Shown piece by piece: positions 9,007 to 17,646 of a stretch of DNA of 64,000 nucleotides. Every line of letters starts with the position of its first letter. The first letter of the stretch is position 1. The DNA comes from Neorhizobium sp. SOG26 (GTDB lineage: Bacteria; Pseudomonadota; Alphaproteobacteria; Rhizobiales; Rhizobiaceae), in assembly GCF_003491345.1 (NCBI RefSeq), contig NZ_CP025512.1, positions 1,240,001 to 1,304,000 on the forward strand. Reading direction: 5' to 3'. A model generated the notes under the pieces. It made no database searches. It was not told the origin of the DNA and worked only from the letters and a program-made list of their open reading frames with translations. The translations under genes and the position numbers were made by a program.

Positions 9007-9473
9007 GCCGTGATCTCGATAATGGCTTCGATTTCAACCGATGCGTTGAGCGGCAGCGCGGCCATGCCGACGGCGGCGCGTGCATGCTTGCCGGCATCGC
9101 CGAGGACGTTGGCGATCAGGTTGGAGGCGCCGTTGGTAACCACATGCTGTTCGACGAAGTCCGGAGCGGACGCGACAAAGCTCGAAAGTTTCACCACCTG
9201 CTTCACGCGTCCCAGATCACCGCCGAGAGCTGCCTTGGCCTGGGCAAGGATGTTGATCGCGCAGAGTTCTGCCGCGCGGGTTGCCGTCGTGACATCGACA
9301 TCGCGTCCCACCAGGCCCGTCACGGCAACCTTGCCGTTTTCGTTCGGCAACTGGCCGGAAATGAACAGAAGATTGCCGGTGATCACGTAGGGAAGGTAGT
9401 TGGCGGCAGGCGCAGCTGCAACGGGTAGGGTGATCCCCAATTCCTTCAGGCGCGCTTCGATTGCTTCGGCCAC
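9003..9473 (-). CDS. RidA family protein (YjgF/UK114)
   Basis: 156 residues if translated from the GTG at 9473, which has ACGGAG six bases upstream; a TTG/ATG pair at 9518/9515 would add 15 residues (MMQDFWIFYNKTES) that do not look like the family. The sequence AAANYLPYVITGNLLFISGQ, the conserved LCAINILAQAKAALGG helix and AAVGMAALPLNASVEIEAI strand match the long (about 150 aa) RidA subgroup COG0251. RidA enzymes deaminate reactive enamine/imine intermediates. First gene of the minus-strand operon. Confidence 0.9.
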   Translation of the reverse strand: MAEAIEARLKELGITLPVAAAPAANYLPYVITGNLLFISGQLPNENGKVAVTGLVGRDVDVTTATRAAELCAINILAQAKAALGGDLGRVKQVVKLSSFVASAPDFVEQHVVTNGASNLIANVLGDAGKHARAAVGMAALPLNASVEIEAIIEITA

Positions 9474-9581
9474 ATCAGACTCCGTTTTGTTGTAAAAAAT
9501 CCAAAAATCCTGCATCAAGGCCTTAGCTTGGCCAGATGCAGTTCTTATTACACCTGGGCTGAGTCCAACAGGAGAATGTGA

Positions 9582-10430
9582 ATGTTGCGCAAGAGCCTCG
9601 TGGCGCTCCTTTTCGGCGGGTCGAGCCTGGTCGTTGCTACTTCAAGCGAGGCGACTGTCGAGAGCGGGGCTCGGGCACTGGTGCCACATCGCGCCATTTA
9701 CGATCTCAAGCTGAAGGATGCATCGGAGCGCTCCGGCATCGAAGGCATGGTCGGGCGCATGGTCTACGAGTTCACGGGCTCGGCCTGCACTGGGTTCTCG
9801 ACCAACTTCCGGCTCGTCACCAAGATCAGCACCGGCGAGGAGACGCGTCTCAGCGACCAGCAGACGACGACCTACGAGGATCTGACGGCCGGCCAGTTCC
9901 ACTTCGAGACGAAGTCTTTCACGGACGAGCAGCTCGACAAGCAACTGGTAGGCGACGCCAAGGCAGCCGAGAACGGCGTCAAGGTGGAGCTGACGCAGCC
10001 GGATGGCCGCGAGATCGAACTGCCGATGAGCGACTTCCCGACCGGCCACATGCTGGATGTGATTGAAAACGCCAAGCAGGGGAAGAACTTCTTTGAAGCG
10101 CGCGTCTTTGATGGATCCGAAAATGGCGACCAGGCGCTTGTGACGACAACGGTCATCGGCAAGAAGCAGGAGCCGGCGAAGGACGATGCGGACGCCGAGA
10201 AGGCAGGTGAGTTCGCCACGGAACCTTACTGGCCGGTGACCATCGCTTACTTCAACGAGAGCGCGGTGGGGGATCCGACGCCGGTCTACAACATGTCGTT
10301 CAAGCTTTATGAAAACGGCATCACCCGCGACCTTACCATGGACTACGGCGACTTTTCGCTGTCCGGCAACCTGGTGAAGCTGGAAACGCTGAAGCCGCAG
10401 GAAGACACATGTCCCGCTCCGTCTAAGTAG
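9582..10430 (+). CDS. eipB: Cell envelope integrity protein EipB (DUF1849)
   Basis: 282-residue periplasmic protein with signal peptide (MLRKSLVALLFGGSSLVVAT then SSEA). The mature part follows the DUF1849/EipB pattern: ALVPHRAIYDLKL, GRMVYEFTGSACTGFSTNFR, and a second half YWPVTIAYFNESAVGDPTPVYNMSF. Only two cysteines are present in the mature part, Cys69 and Cys277; in Brucella EipB a conserved disulfide joins equivalent positions in this beta-spiral protein, which supports envelope stability. ATG 9582 follows GGAGAATGTGA. Monocistronic or with the LysE gene 49 nt downstream. Confidence 0.92.
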   Translation: MLRKSLVALLFGGSSLVVATSSEATVESGARALVPHRAIYDLKLKDASERSGIEGMVGRMVYEFTGSACTGFSTNFRLVTKISTGEETRLSDQQTTTYEDLTAGQFHFETKSFTDEQLDKQLVGDAKAAENGVKVELTQPDGREIELPMSDFPTGHMLDVIENAKQGKNFFEARVFDGSENGDQALVTTTVIGKKQEPAKDDADAEKAGEFATEPYWPVTIAYFNESAVGDPTPVYNMSFKLYENGITRDLTMDYGDFSLSGNLVKLETLKPQEDTCPAPSK

Positions 10431-10479
10431 GTGGGGCGCAGCAAGCATTTTTCGTATCTCGCACCTCCGGGAGGGGACA

Positions 10480-11091
10480 ATGAGCATCGAATTCCTGCTG
10501 ACATCGCTTTTCATCATCGCCTCGCCGGGAACTGGCGCGCTTTACACGATCGCCGCGGGGCTGACGCGTGGCGGGCGGGCGAGCCTCATTGCTGCCTTCG
10601 GCTGCACGCTCGGGATCATCCCGCATATGGCGGCCGCGATTACGGGTTTGGCGGCGATCCTGCACACCAGTGCGCTCGCCTTCGACATAATCAAGTATCT
10701 TGGCGTCGCCTACCTTCTCTACATGGCCTGGAACACCTTGCGGGAGAAGGGCGCGTTGAGCGTGGACGAGGGGAACGTGCCGAAGTCGGCACGGCAGGTA
10801 ATTGTCACCAGCATCCTGATCAACATCCTCAATCCGAAGCTGTCGATCTTCTTCTTTGCCTTCCTGCCGCAGTTCGTTCCGTCGCAGGATCCGGGCGCGT
10901 TCCTCAAGATGCTGACGCTGAGTGCGCTCTTCATGGCCATGACCTTCATCGTCTTTGCGATCTACGGATGCTTTGCCGCTGTCATGCGCGACCAGGTAAT
11001 CAGCCGTCCACGCGTGCTCGCCTGGATGCGGCGCAGCTTCGCGGCAGCCTTTGTCGGGCTTGGCGCCAAGCTCGCACTGACAGAGAGGTGA
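10480..11091 (+). CDS. LysE/RhtB family amino-acid exporter
   Basis: 203 residues, about 6 membrane segments. LLTSLFIIASPGTGALYTIAAGLTRG with the PGP-like PGTG turn, the AYLLYMAWNTLRE helix and the NILNPKLSIFFFAFLPQFV block (NPK) are the family signature. Exports amino acids or homoserine lactone-like molecules; substrate not predictable. ATG has GGGAGGGGAC upstream. Confidence 0.92.
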   Translation: MSIEFLLTSLFIIASPGTGALYTIAAGLTRGGRASLIAAFGCTLGIIPHMAAAITGLAAILHTSALAFDIIKYLGVAYLLYMAWNTLREKGALSVDEGNVPKSARQVIVTSILINILNPKLSIFFFAFLPQFVPSQDPGAFLKMLTLSALFMAMTFIVFAIYGCFAAVMRDQVISRPRVLAWMRRSFAAAFVGLGAKLALTER

Positions 11092-11108
11092 TTTCTCGCC
11101 TTTGCCGC

Positions 11109-11137
11109 TTGCTTTTCCGGCCTAACAGCTATATGGC
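11109..11137 (+). promoter_or_regulatory. Possible rpsB promoter
   Basis: TTGCTT (11109-11114) and TATGGC (11132-11137) separated by 17 nt, about 125 nt before the rpsB start. Ribosomal protein genes of this type usually have such a leader. Support is only the two hexamers and the position. Confidence 0.3.
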
Positions 11138-11262
11138 CACCACCATTCCACACGTAAGGCATGGGATCGGTCGGGAGAAATCCGAACGGTTCCGCCCGGT
11201 GGCGTCCTCGAAGAGGATGCTGGTCGCCTTGCGGAGGTTCAACCGGAAAAGGAGAAAAAGGC

Positions 11263-12030
11263 ATGGCATTGCCTGATTTCAGCATGCGCCAGCTTCTGGA
11301 AGCTGGTGTTCACTTCGGCCACCAGACCCATCGCTGGAACCCGAAGATGAAGCCGTACATCTTCGGCGATCGTAACAACATCCACATCATCGACCTGGCT
11401 CAGACCGTTCCGATGCTGTCGCGCGCCCTTCAGGTCGTGTCCGACACCGTTGCTCGTGGCGGCCGCGTTCTGTTCGTTGGTACCAAGCGCCAGGCTTCTG
11501 AACTGATCGCCGACTCGGCGAAGCGTTCGGCCCAGTACTACGTCAACTCCCGCTGGCTCGGCGGAATGATGACCAACTGGAAGACCATTTCGAACTCGAT
11601 CCAGCGTCTGCGCAAGCTCGACGAGATCCTCGGCTCGGAGCAGTCCGGCTACTCCAAGAAGGAGCGCCTGAACCTCGAGCGCGAACGCGAAAAGCTTGAA
11701 AAGGCTCTCGGCGGTATCCGCGACATGGGTGGCACGCCGGACCTGATGTTCATCATCGACACGAACAAGGAAAAGATCGCTATCGATGAAGCCAAGCGCC
11801 TGGGTATCCCGGTCGTTGCCATCATCGACTCGAACTGCGATCCGGACCTCATCGACTATCCGATCCCGGGTAACGACGACGCTTCGCGCGCCATCGCTCT
11901 CTACACCGACCTGATCGCTCGCGCTGCCATCGACGGCATCGCTCGCCAGCAGGGCGCTTCGGGCCGTGACCTTGGCGCTTCCGCTGAAGCTCCGATCGAG
12001 CCGGCTCTCGAAGGCGAAGCAGAAGCTTAA
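11263..12030 (+). CDS. rpsB: 30S ribosomal protein S2
   Basis: 255 residues starting [20 protein letters not shown]; the ATG at 11263 has AAGGAG at 8-nt spacing, and the longer upstream frame (from 11161) is low-quality leader. [37 protein letters not shown] and [25 protein letters not shown] are all S2 hallmarks. Part of the small ribosomal subunit, needed for S1 binding. The short Glu/Ala-rich tail is usual in rhizobia. tsf follows after a hairpin, the standard rpsB-tsf pairing. Confidence 0.99.
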   Translation: MALPDFSMRQLLEAGVHFGHQTHRWNPKMKPYIFGDRNNIHIIDLAQTVPMLSRALQVVSDTVARGGRVLFVGTKRQASELIADSAKRSAQYYVNSRWLGGMMTNWKTISNSIQRLRKLDEILGSEQSGYSKKERLNLEREREKLEKALGGIRDMGGTPDLMFIIDTNKEKIAIDEAKRLGIPVVAIIDSNCDPDLIDYPIPGNDDASRAIALYTDLIARAAIDGIARQQGASGRDLGASAEAPIEPALEGEAEA

Positions 12031-12074
12031 GGCCGTCCGGGCGGCTCATCCGCTCGGCTCCGTGATTACGACAG

Positions 12075-12102
12075 AGGCCAGAGATACCGTTATCCCTGGC
12101 CT
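12075..12102 (+). terminator. rpsB-tsf intergenic hairpin
   Basis: 12-bp stem AGGCCAGAGATA / TATCCCTGGCCT with one A-C mismatch and a CCGT loop, 45 nt after the rpsB stop. No clean T run; may be a partial terminator that sets the S2/EF-Ts ratio. The rest of the 243-nt gap shows nothing else clear. Confidence 0.5.
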
Positions 12103-12273
12103 TCGTCATTTGAAGCGACCGTCACCGCAGGCCATTGAGGCCCGTCGTAGAGACAGTCGCGACCGTGATGTCTAGCATCACGCCGTCATACATCCGGGTA
12201 CATTCGTCCCAAAACCTCGAGTCTGCCGACGTTCTTCCGGCGACACGCAATCGAAACGATAAGAGGCACGAAA

Positions 12274-13200
12274 ATGGCTGAAATCACCGCTGCACTTGTT
12301 AAGGAACTGCGCGAAAAGTCTGGCGCTGGCATGATGGACTGCAAGAAGGCACTTGCTGAAAACAATGGCGACATCGAAGCAGCCATCGACTGGCTGCGCG
12401 CCAAGGGTATCGCAAAGGCCGACAAGAAGTCTGGCCGTACCGCTGCAGAAGGCCTGATCGGCGTTGCCAGCAACGGCACCAAGGCCGTTGTTGTTGAAAT
12501 CAACTCCGAAACCGACTTCGTTGCCCGTAACGACGCATTCCAGAGCATGGTTCGCGGCGTAGCCGACGTTGCTCTTGGCACCGATGGCTCGGTTGACGCC
12601 GTCAGCGCTGCTACCTACCCGGCAACCGGCAAGTCCGTTACCGACACCATCAAGGACGCAGTTGCCACCATCGGCGAAAACATGAACCTGCGCCGTTCGG
12701 CTGCTCTTGAAGTCGAAGACGGCGTTGTTGCCACCTACATCCACAACGCTGCTGCTGACCGTCTCGGCAAGCTCGGTGTTCTGGTTGCCCTCAAGTCCAC
12801 CGGCAACAAGGACGCTCTGAACGCCATCGGCCGCCAGATCGCCATGCACATCGCTGCAACCAACCCGCTCGCCATCCGCGCCGAAGAAGTCGACGCAGCT
12901 GTTGCCGAGCGCGAGCGCAACGTGTTCATCGAGCAGTCGCGCGCTTCCGGCAAGCCGGACGCCATCATCGAAAAGATGGTTGAAGGCCGCATGCGCAAGT
13001 TCTTCGAAGAAGTTGCACTTCTCTCGCAGGCTTTCGTCATCAACCCCGACCAGACCGTCGGCGATGCCGTCAAGGCTGCTGAAAAGGAAGTTGGCGCGCC
13101 GATCGAAATCACGGGCATGGCCCGCCTGCTGCTCGGCGAAGGCGTTGAAAAGGAAGAGTCCGACTTCGCTGCTGAAGTCGCGGCTGTTGCCAAGGGCTGA
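12274..13200 (+). CDS. tsf: Elongation factor Ts
   Basis: 308 residues. Nucleotide exchange factor for EF-Tu. N-terminal UBA-like domain [19 protein letters not shown], the [10 protein letters not shown] motif (EF-Tu contact) at about residues 79-88, two core subdomains, and the conserved [18 protein letters not shown] stretch. ATG 12274 follows GAGGCACGAAA. A strong terminator lies 50 nt after the stop. Confidence 0.99.
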   Translation: MAEITAALVKELREKSGAGMMDCKKALAENNGDIEAAIDWLRAKGIAKADKKSGRTAAEGLIGVASNGTKAVVVEINSETDFVARNDAFQSMVRGVADVALGTDGSVDAVSAATYPATGKSVTDTIKDAVATIGENMNLRRSAALEVEDGVVATYIHNAAADRLGKLGVLVALKSTGNKDALNAIGRQIAMHIAATNPLAIRAEEVDAAVAERERNVFIEQSRASGKPDAIIEKMVEGRMRKFFEEVALLSQAFVINPDQTVGDAVKAAEKEVGAPIEITGMARLLLGEGVEKEESDFAAEVAAVAKG

Positions 13201-13250
13201 TCGCCCTCAATTGGCCTGAGTTATTCAGCATCCAAATCTGCGAAATAGAA

Positions 13251-13279
13251 AAGGGCACCGGTGACAAGCCGGTGCCCTT
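13251..13279 (+). terminator. Terminator after tsf
   Basis: Perfect 11-bp stem AAGGGCACCGG / CCGGTGCCCTT with a TGACAAG loop; the tail is CGTG rather than a T run. pyrH begins 57 nt later and may have its own promoter. Confidence 0.65.
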
Positions 13280-13335
13280 CGTGTATCCGCAAACGCGTTT
13301 GACCTTGCCCAGGCAGTTTTCCCAAGGAGTAGCCG

Positions 13336-14058
13336 ATGTCGTCCAAGCCAATCTACAAGCGTGTCTTGCTCAAGGCTTCCGGCGAGGCGCTCATGGGCAG
13401 CCAGGGCTTCGGCATCGACGTGAATGTTGCCGACCGGATCGCCTCTGATATCGCCGAGGCTCGCGCCATGGGCGTGGACGTTGGGGTGGTTGTCGGCGGC
13501 GGCAACATCTTCCGCGGTGTCGCAGTCGCCTCGAAGGGCGGCGATCGCGTGACGGGCGACCACATGGGCATGCTCGGCACGGTGATCAACGCACTGGCGC
13601 TTGCAACCTCGCTGCGAAAGCAGAACATCGACACGGTTGTCTTGTCGGCGATCTCCATGCCCGAGATTTGCGAAAGCTTCTCGCAACGCCAGGCGCTGCA
13701 TCACCTCGCACAGGGTCGCGTCGTGATCTTCGCGGGCGGCACCGGCAACCCGTTCTTCACGACCGACTCGGCCGCGGCGCTGCGTGCCGCCGAAATCGGT
13801 GCCGAGGCAATCCTGAAGGGCACCCAGGTCGACGGCATCTACACCGCCGACCCGAAGAAGGATCCAACCGCGACTCGGTTCGAGACGCTGACGCATGGCG
13901 AAGTGCTGGAAAAGGGTCTCGCCGTCATGGACGTCGCGGCTGTGGCACTGGCGCGCGAAAACGCAATCCCGATCATCGTCTTCTCGATCCACGAGAAAGG
14001 CGGGTTCGCGCAAATCTTGACCGGCGGCGGTCGCAAGACCATCGTAGCTGACGATTGA
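13336..14058 (+). CDS. pyrH: UMP kinase
   Basis: 240 residues, amino-acid kinase fold, makes UDP from UMP and ATP as a hexamer. VLLKASGEALMG, VVVGGGNIFRG, GRVVIFAGGTGNPFFTTDSA and TQVDGIYTADPKKDP match the family throughout. ATG 13336 has AAGGAG (13323-13328) upstream. Followed by frr with a 45-nt gap. Confidence 0.99.
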   Translation: MSSKPIYKRVLLKASGEALMGSQGFGIDVNVADRIASDIAEARAMGVDVGVVVGGGNIFRGVAVASKGGDRVTGDHMGMLGTVINALALATSLRKQNIDTVVLSAISMPEICESFSQRQALHHLAQGRVVIFAGGTGNPFFTTDSAAALRAAEIGAEAILKGTQVDGIYTADPKKDPTATRFETLTHGEVLEKGLAVMDVAAVALARENAIPIIVFSIHEKGGFAQILTGGGRKTIVADD

Positions 14059-14103
14059 ACGGCAGCGTTGAACGCTGCCAGGAAAAGTTAAGGGAGTATT
14101 CGG

Positions 14104-14661
14104 ATGAGTGGAATTGATCTTAGTGACATCAAGCGGCGCATGGATGGTGCAGTCGCCGCATTCAAGAACGATATCGCATCTCTGCGTACCGGCCGTGCGT
14201 CGGCCAACATCCTCGACCCGGTAACGGTTGAAGCCTATGGATCGCGCGTGCCGCTGAACCAGGTTGCCAACATCACCGTGCCGGAGCCGCGCATGCTCGG
14301 CGTGTCCATCTGGGACAAGTCCATGGTGGGTGCCGTCGATCGCGCCATCCGCGAATCGCATCTCGGCCTCAACCCGATCGTTGACGGCCAGAACCTGCGT
14401 ATTCCGCTTCCGGAGCTTAACGAAGAGCGCCGCAAGTCGCTCGTCAAGGTTGCCCATGACTATGCCGAAAAGGCCAAGGTGGCGGCTCGCCACGTGCGCC
14501 GCGACGGCATGGATGGACTGAAAAAGGCGGAAAAAGACGGGGTAATCGGCCAGGACGAAAGCCGCGCCCAGTCGGAAAAAGTACAGAAGATGACGGACGA
14601 GACGATTTCGGAAGTCGACCGCTTGCTTGCCGAGAAAGAAAAGGAAATCATGCAGGTCTAG
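14104..14661 (+). CDS. frr: Ribosome recycling factor
   Basis: 185 residues. Splits post-termination ribosomes together with [26 protein letters not shown] starts the long three-helix bundle, [20 protein letters not shown] is the beta domain, and [20 protein letters not shown] closes the bundle. Start supported by AAGGGAGT upstream. Standard pyrH-frr-uppS order. Confidence 0.99.
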   Translation: MSGIDLSDIKRRMDGAVAAFKNDIASLRTGRASANILDPVTVEAYGSRVPLNQVANITVPEPRMLGVSIWDKSMVGAVDRAIRESHLGLNPIVDGQNLRIPLPELNEERRKSLVKVAHDYAEKAKVAARHVRRDGMDGLKKAEKDGVIGQDESRAQSEKVQKMTDETISEVDRLLAEKEKEIMQV

Positions 14662-14710
14662 CTGGCGCAGGCCACCCTGTTACTTGGCCTGCTGAAGGAA
14701 ACGCATCGAA

Positions 14711-15454
14711 ATGGCGAAGCTTGAACTTGCGATAATTCCTCAACACGTTGCCATCATCATGGATGGCAACGGGCGGTGGGCCAACAAGCGTGGGCTGCCG
14801 CGCACTGTCGGGCACAGCAAGGGTGTCGAGGCAGTTCGCGAGACCGTACGTGCCGCGGGCGAGGCGGGCGTCAAATATCTGACGCTGTTCGCCTTCTCCT
14901 CGGAAAACTGGCGCCGGCCCGAGAGCGAGGTGAACGACCTCCTGGGCCTGCTGCGCCGGTTCATCCGTCGCGACCTGGCTGAACTGCACCGCGAAAACGT
15001 GCGAATCAAGATTATCGGTGAGCGCGAGAACCTGCGTGGCGACATCCTTCCGCTTCTTCTGGAGGCGGAGGAGACCACCAAGTTCAATACGGCCCTGACG
15101 CTGGTGATCGCCTTCAACTATGGTGCTCGCAATGAGATTGCGCGCGCCATGGCCAAGCTTGCCACGCAGGTGGAGCAGGGCGCCCTCAAGGCGTCAGACA
15201 TTGATGTCGAGATGATAAGTCGCAATCTCGACACCGCTGAAATCCCGGATCCTGAACTGATCATCCGGACGAGTGGCGAAGAGCGACTTTCGAACTTCCT
15301 GCTCTGGCAGGCGGCCTATTCGGAGCTCGTCTTCATTCCCGACTACTGGCCGGATTTCGACCGCAGGCTCTTCAACCATGCGCTGGAGATCTTCGCCTCG
15401 CGTGACCGCCGGTTCGGTGGCCTGTCAACCAAGACCGCTGCGGTGGTTGGTTGA
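14711..15454 (+). CDS. uppS: Undecaprenyl diphosphate synthase (isoprenyl transferase)
   Basis: 247 residues. Cis-prenyltransferase that builds the C55 carrier lipid for peptidoglycan and O-antigen. [20 protein letters not shown] holds the catalytic Asp18 and the diphosphate-binding Arg; [19 protein letters not shown] and the [20 protein letters not shown] block are diagnostic. The stop overlaps the cdsA ATG by one base (TGATG). Confidence 0.99.
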   Translation: MAKLELAIIPQHVAIIMDGNGRWANKRGLPRTVGHSKGVEAVRETVRAAGEAGVKYLTLFAFSSENWRRPESEVNDLLGLLRRFIRRDLAELHRENVRIKIIGERENLRGDILPLLLEAEETTKFNTALTLVIAFNYGARNEIARAMAKLATQVEQGALKASDIDVEMISRNLDTAEIPDPELIIRTSGEERLSNFLLWQAAYSELVFIPDYWPDFDRRLFNHALEIFASRDRRFGGLSTKTAAVVG

Positions 15455-16287
15455 TGAGCGGGGAACTCAAGCGTCGCATTCTTTCCGGGATCGTTCTGGC
15501 CGTCGTCATCCTGGCCGCGACCTACTATGGCGGCATCTGGTTCCGCCTTGTCGCGGCGCTCACGGCGCTGCTGATCTATTACGAATGGTCAACGATGACG
15601 CGGCTGGCGGAGCGCAACTTCCGCACCAATGCCTTCGGTTGGGTCATCATCGCGCTTTTGGCTGCCGACCTTGTTCTCAATGAAGGCGTCTTCAGCGTGC
15701 CGCTTCTGGGTGGTGCATCGATCACGGCGATCCTTCTGGTTCTGCTCGGGCGAGCCAACTGGTGGCTCCCCGGCGGCATCGTCTACGCGGGCCTGAGCGG
15801 CATCTCGCTTGCTGCGATCCGCGCCGATGACCAGGCGGGCCTGATGGCGATGCTGTTCATTTTCGCTGTTGTCTGGGCGACCGACATCCTCGCCTACTTC
15901 GTGGGCCGCGCCTTGAAGGGTCCAAAGCTCGCGCCGCGAATCTCGCCCGGCAAGACCTGGTCCGGTGCGGTCGGCGGTACCGTTTCGGCAATCATCGCGA
16001 GCTCGGCTCTGACGCTTGTCGTTTTTTCGCGCCTGTCGCTGTGGACGATTGTCATCGCCTTTCTGCTCTCGGTTGCGAGCCAGATTGGTGATCTCTTCGA
16101 ATCCTTCATCAAGCGCAGGTTCGGCGTGAAGGACTCAAGCCACCTCATCCCTGGACATGGCGGCGTGATGGATCGGGTCGATGGCCTCGTTTTCGCCTGC
16201 TTCGCAGCGTTTTTGCTGTCTGTAGCGTATTCGGCCCTGGCGGGCCGTCCCGAAATGCCCGTAGCGGCCTTCCTGTTTGGATACTGA
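15454..16287 (+). CDS. cdsA: Phosphatidate cytidylyltransferase
   Basis: 277-residue membrane enzyme that makes CDP-diacylglycerol from phosphatidate and CTP. About 7-8 membrane segments in the N-terminal two thirds, then the family signature SQIGDLFESFIKRRFGVKDS and LIPGHGGVMDRVDGL (S-x-x-x-D-x-x-E-S-x-x-K-R...D). WATDILAYFVGRALKG is the conserved DxxAYxxG block. Translationally coupled to uppS. Confidence 0.98.
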   Translation: MSGELKRRILSGIVLAVVILAATYYGGIWFRLVAALTALLIYYEWSTMTRLAERNFRTNAFGWVIIALLAADLVLNEGVFSVPLLGGASITAILLVLLGRANWWLPGGIVYAGLSGISLAAIRADDQAGLMAMLFIFAVVWATDILAYFVGRALKGPKLAPRISPGKTWSGAVGGTVSAIIASSALTLVVFSRLSLWTIVIAFLLSVASQIGDLFESFIKRRFGVKDSSHLIPGHGGVMDRVDGLVFACFAAFLLSVAYSALAGRPEMPVAAFLFGY

Positions 16288-16328
16288 CGTCCATCGACGG
16301 TCGATGCATTTGTGAAACGGAAACTCCG

Positions 16329-17450
16329 ATGGCCATCTTCAGCTTCCTCACCGGCTATATCATTCCCTTCATTCTGGTGCTGTCCCTGCTCGTCTTCGTG
16401 CACGAGATGGGCCACTATCTGGTGGGTCGCTGGTGCGGAATCCGCTCGACCGCATTCTCTGTTGGCTTTGGCCCGGAGCTTGTCGGCTTCACCGACAAAC
16501 ATGGCACGCGATGGAAGCTCTCGGCCATCCCGCTTGGCGGCTATGTGAAATTCTACGGCGACGACGATGTCGCCAGCATGCCGGATGCCACCGGTTTGGA
16601 AGGACTTTCCGAAGCCGAAAAGGCGCAGACGCTTGCCGGCGCAAAGCTGTGGAAAAGAGCGGCCACGGTCGCTGCCGGTCCAATTGCCAATTTCATCCTG
16701 GCGATTGCCATCTTCGCCGTTCTCTTCAGCGTCTATGGCAAGGTCATTGCTGACCCGGTCGTCGCCGAAGTACAGCCCAACAGTGCGGCCGAGGCTGCCG
16801 GCGTTCTGCCGGGCGACCGGCTGGTGGCGCTCGATGGGACCCGCATCCGCACCTTCGACGATGTCCGCCGTTATGTCAGCATCCGGCCGGAAACGCCCAT
16901 CACCGTGACTGTCGAACGCGACGGGCGCGACATGGACCTGCCGATGGTGCCGAAGCGCTCGGAAGTGACCGACCAGTTCGGCAACAAGGTCGAACTCGGA
17001 CTGATCGGGATCGTCACCAACGAGCAGCGCGGCAACTTCCGCGTCGAAACCTTCTCGCCGATCCAGGCGGTCAGCGAAGGCGTAAAGGAAACCGGGCACA
17101 TCATTACCGGCACGTTCCGTTATATCGGCAATCTCGTCACGGGGCGCATGAAGGCGGACCAGCTTGGTGGGCCGGTGAGGGTGGCCCAGGCATCCGGCCA
17201 GATGGCGACCTTGGGCTTTGCCGCGGTGGTGCAACTGGCTGCCGTCTTGTCTGTCTCGATCGGCCTCCTGAACCTCATGCCTGTGCCAGTTCTGGACGGC
17301 GGGCATCTCGTATTTTACGCGATCGAGGCAATTCGCGGACGCCCGCTCGGCGCCGGCGCTCAGGACATTGCCTTCAGGATTGGGCTTGCCATGGTGCTTA
17401 GTCTCATGGTCTTTGCGACCTTCAACGACATCACCAACCTGATCGGTTAA
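16329..17450 (+). CDS. rseP: RIP metalloprotease RseP (site-2 protease family)
   Basis: 373 residues. Inner-membrane zinc protease that cleaves anti-sigma factors and signal peptide remnants. HEMGH at residues 25-29 gives the zinc ligands and catalytic Glu; the third ligand is the Asp in LDGG (322-325) within MPVPVLDGGHL. One PDZ domain lies between (PNSAAEAAGVLPGDRLVALD), whereas E. coli RseP has two. Four membrane segments. Lies between cdsA and bamA as in most proteobacteria. Confidence 0.98.
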   Translation: MAIFSFLTGYIIPFILVLSLLVFVHEMGHYLVGRWCGIRSTAFSVGFGPELVGFTDKHGTRWKLSAIPLGGYVKFYGDDDVASMPDATGLEGLSEAEKAQTLAGAKLWKRAATVAAGPIANFILAIAIFAVLFSVYGKVIADPVVAEVQPNSAAEAAGVLPGDRLVALDGTRIRTFDDVRRYVSIRPETPITVTVERDGRDMDLPMVPKRSEVTDQFGNKVELGLIGIVTNEQRGNFRVETFSPIQAVSEGVKETGHIITGTFRYIGNLVTGRMKADQLGGPVRVAQASGQMATLGFAAVVQLAAVLSVSIGLLNLMPVPVLDGGHLVFYAIEAIRGRPLGAGAQDIAFRIGLAMVLSLMVFATFNDITNLIG

Positions 17451-17501
17451 CCCTTAAAAACAGGCGAAATAACAGTTTGTTGACCATGTTTCCAACAGTT
17501 G

Positions 17502-17519
17502 CGTGGCCATTGGGCCACG
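17502..17519 (+). other. Inverted repeat in rseP-bamA gap
   Basis: CGTGGCC / GGCCACG with a short ATTG loop, 50 nt after rseP. The 196-nt gap probably carries the bamA promoter and a long leader; no T run follows the hairpin, so it could be an operator or a weak terminator. Confidence 0.35.
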
Positions 17520-17646
17520 GCTATGAAGGAAGTAAATAGAAATTAACGCGATAGCTTGCTTGTAGGGCAAAAGAAGGTAAAACCACACACGTGGCCGGAG
17601 TCGGGTTCCGCCCGCCGAGGGACAACGGGAAAAGGTAAAGATTGAA

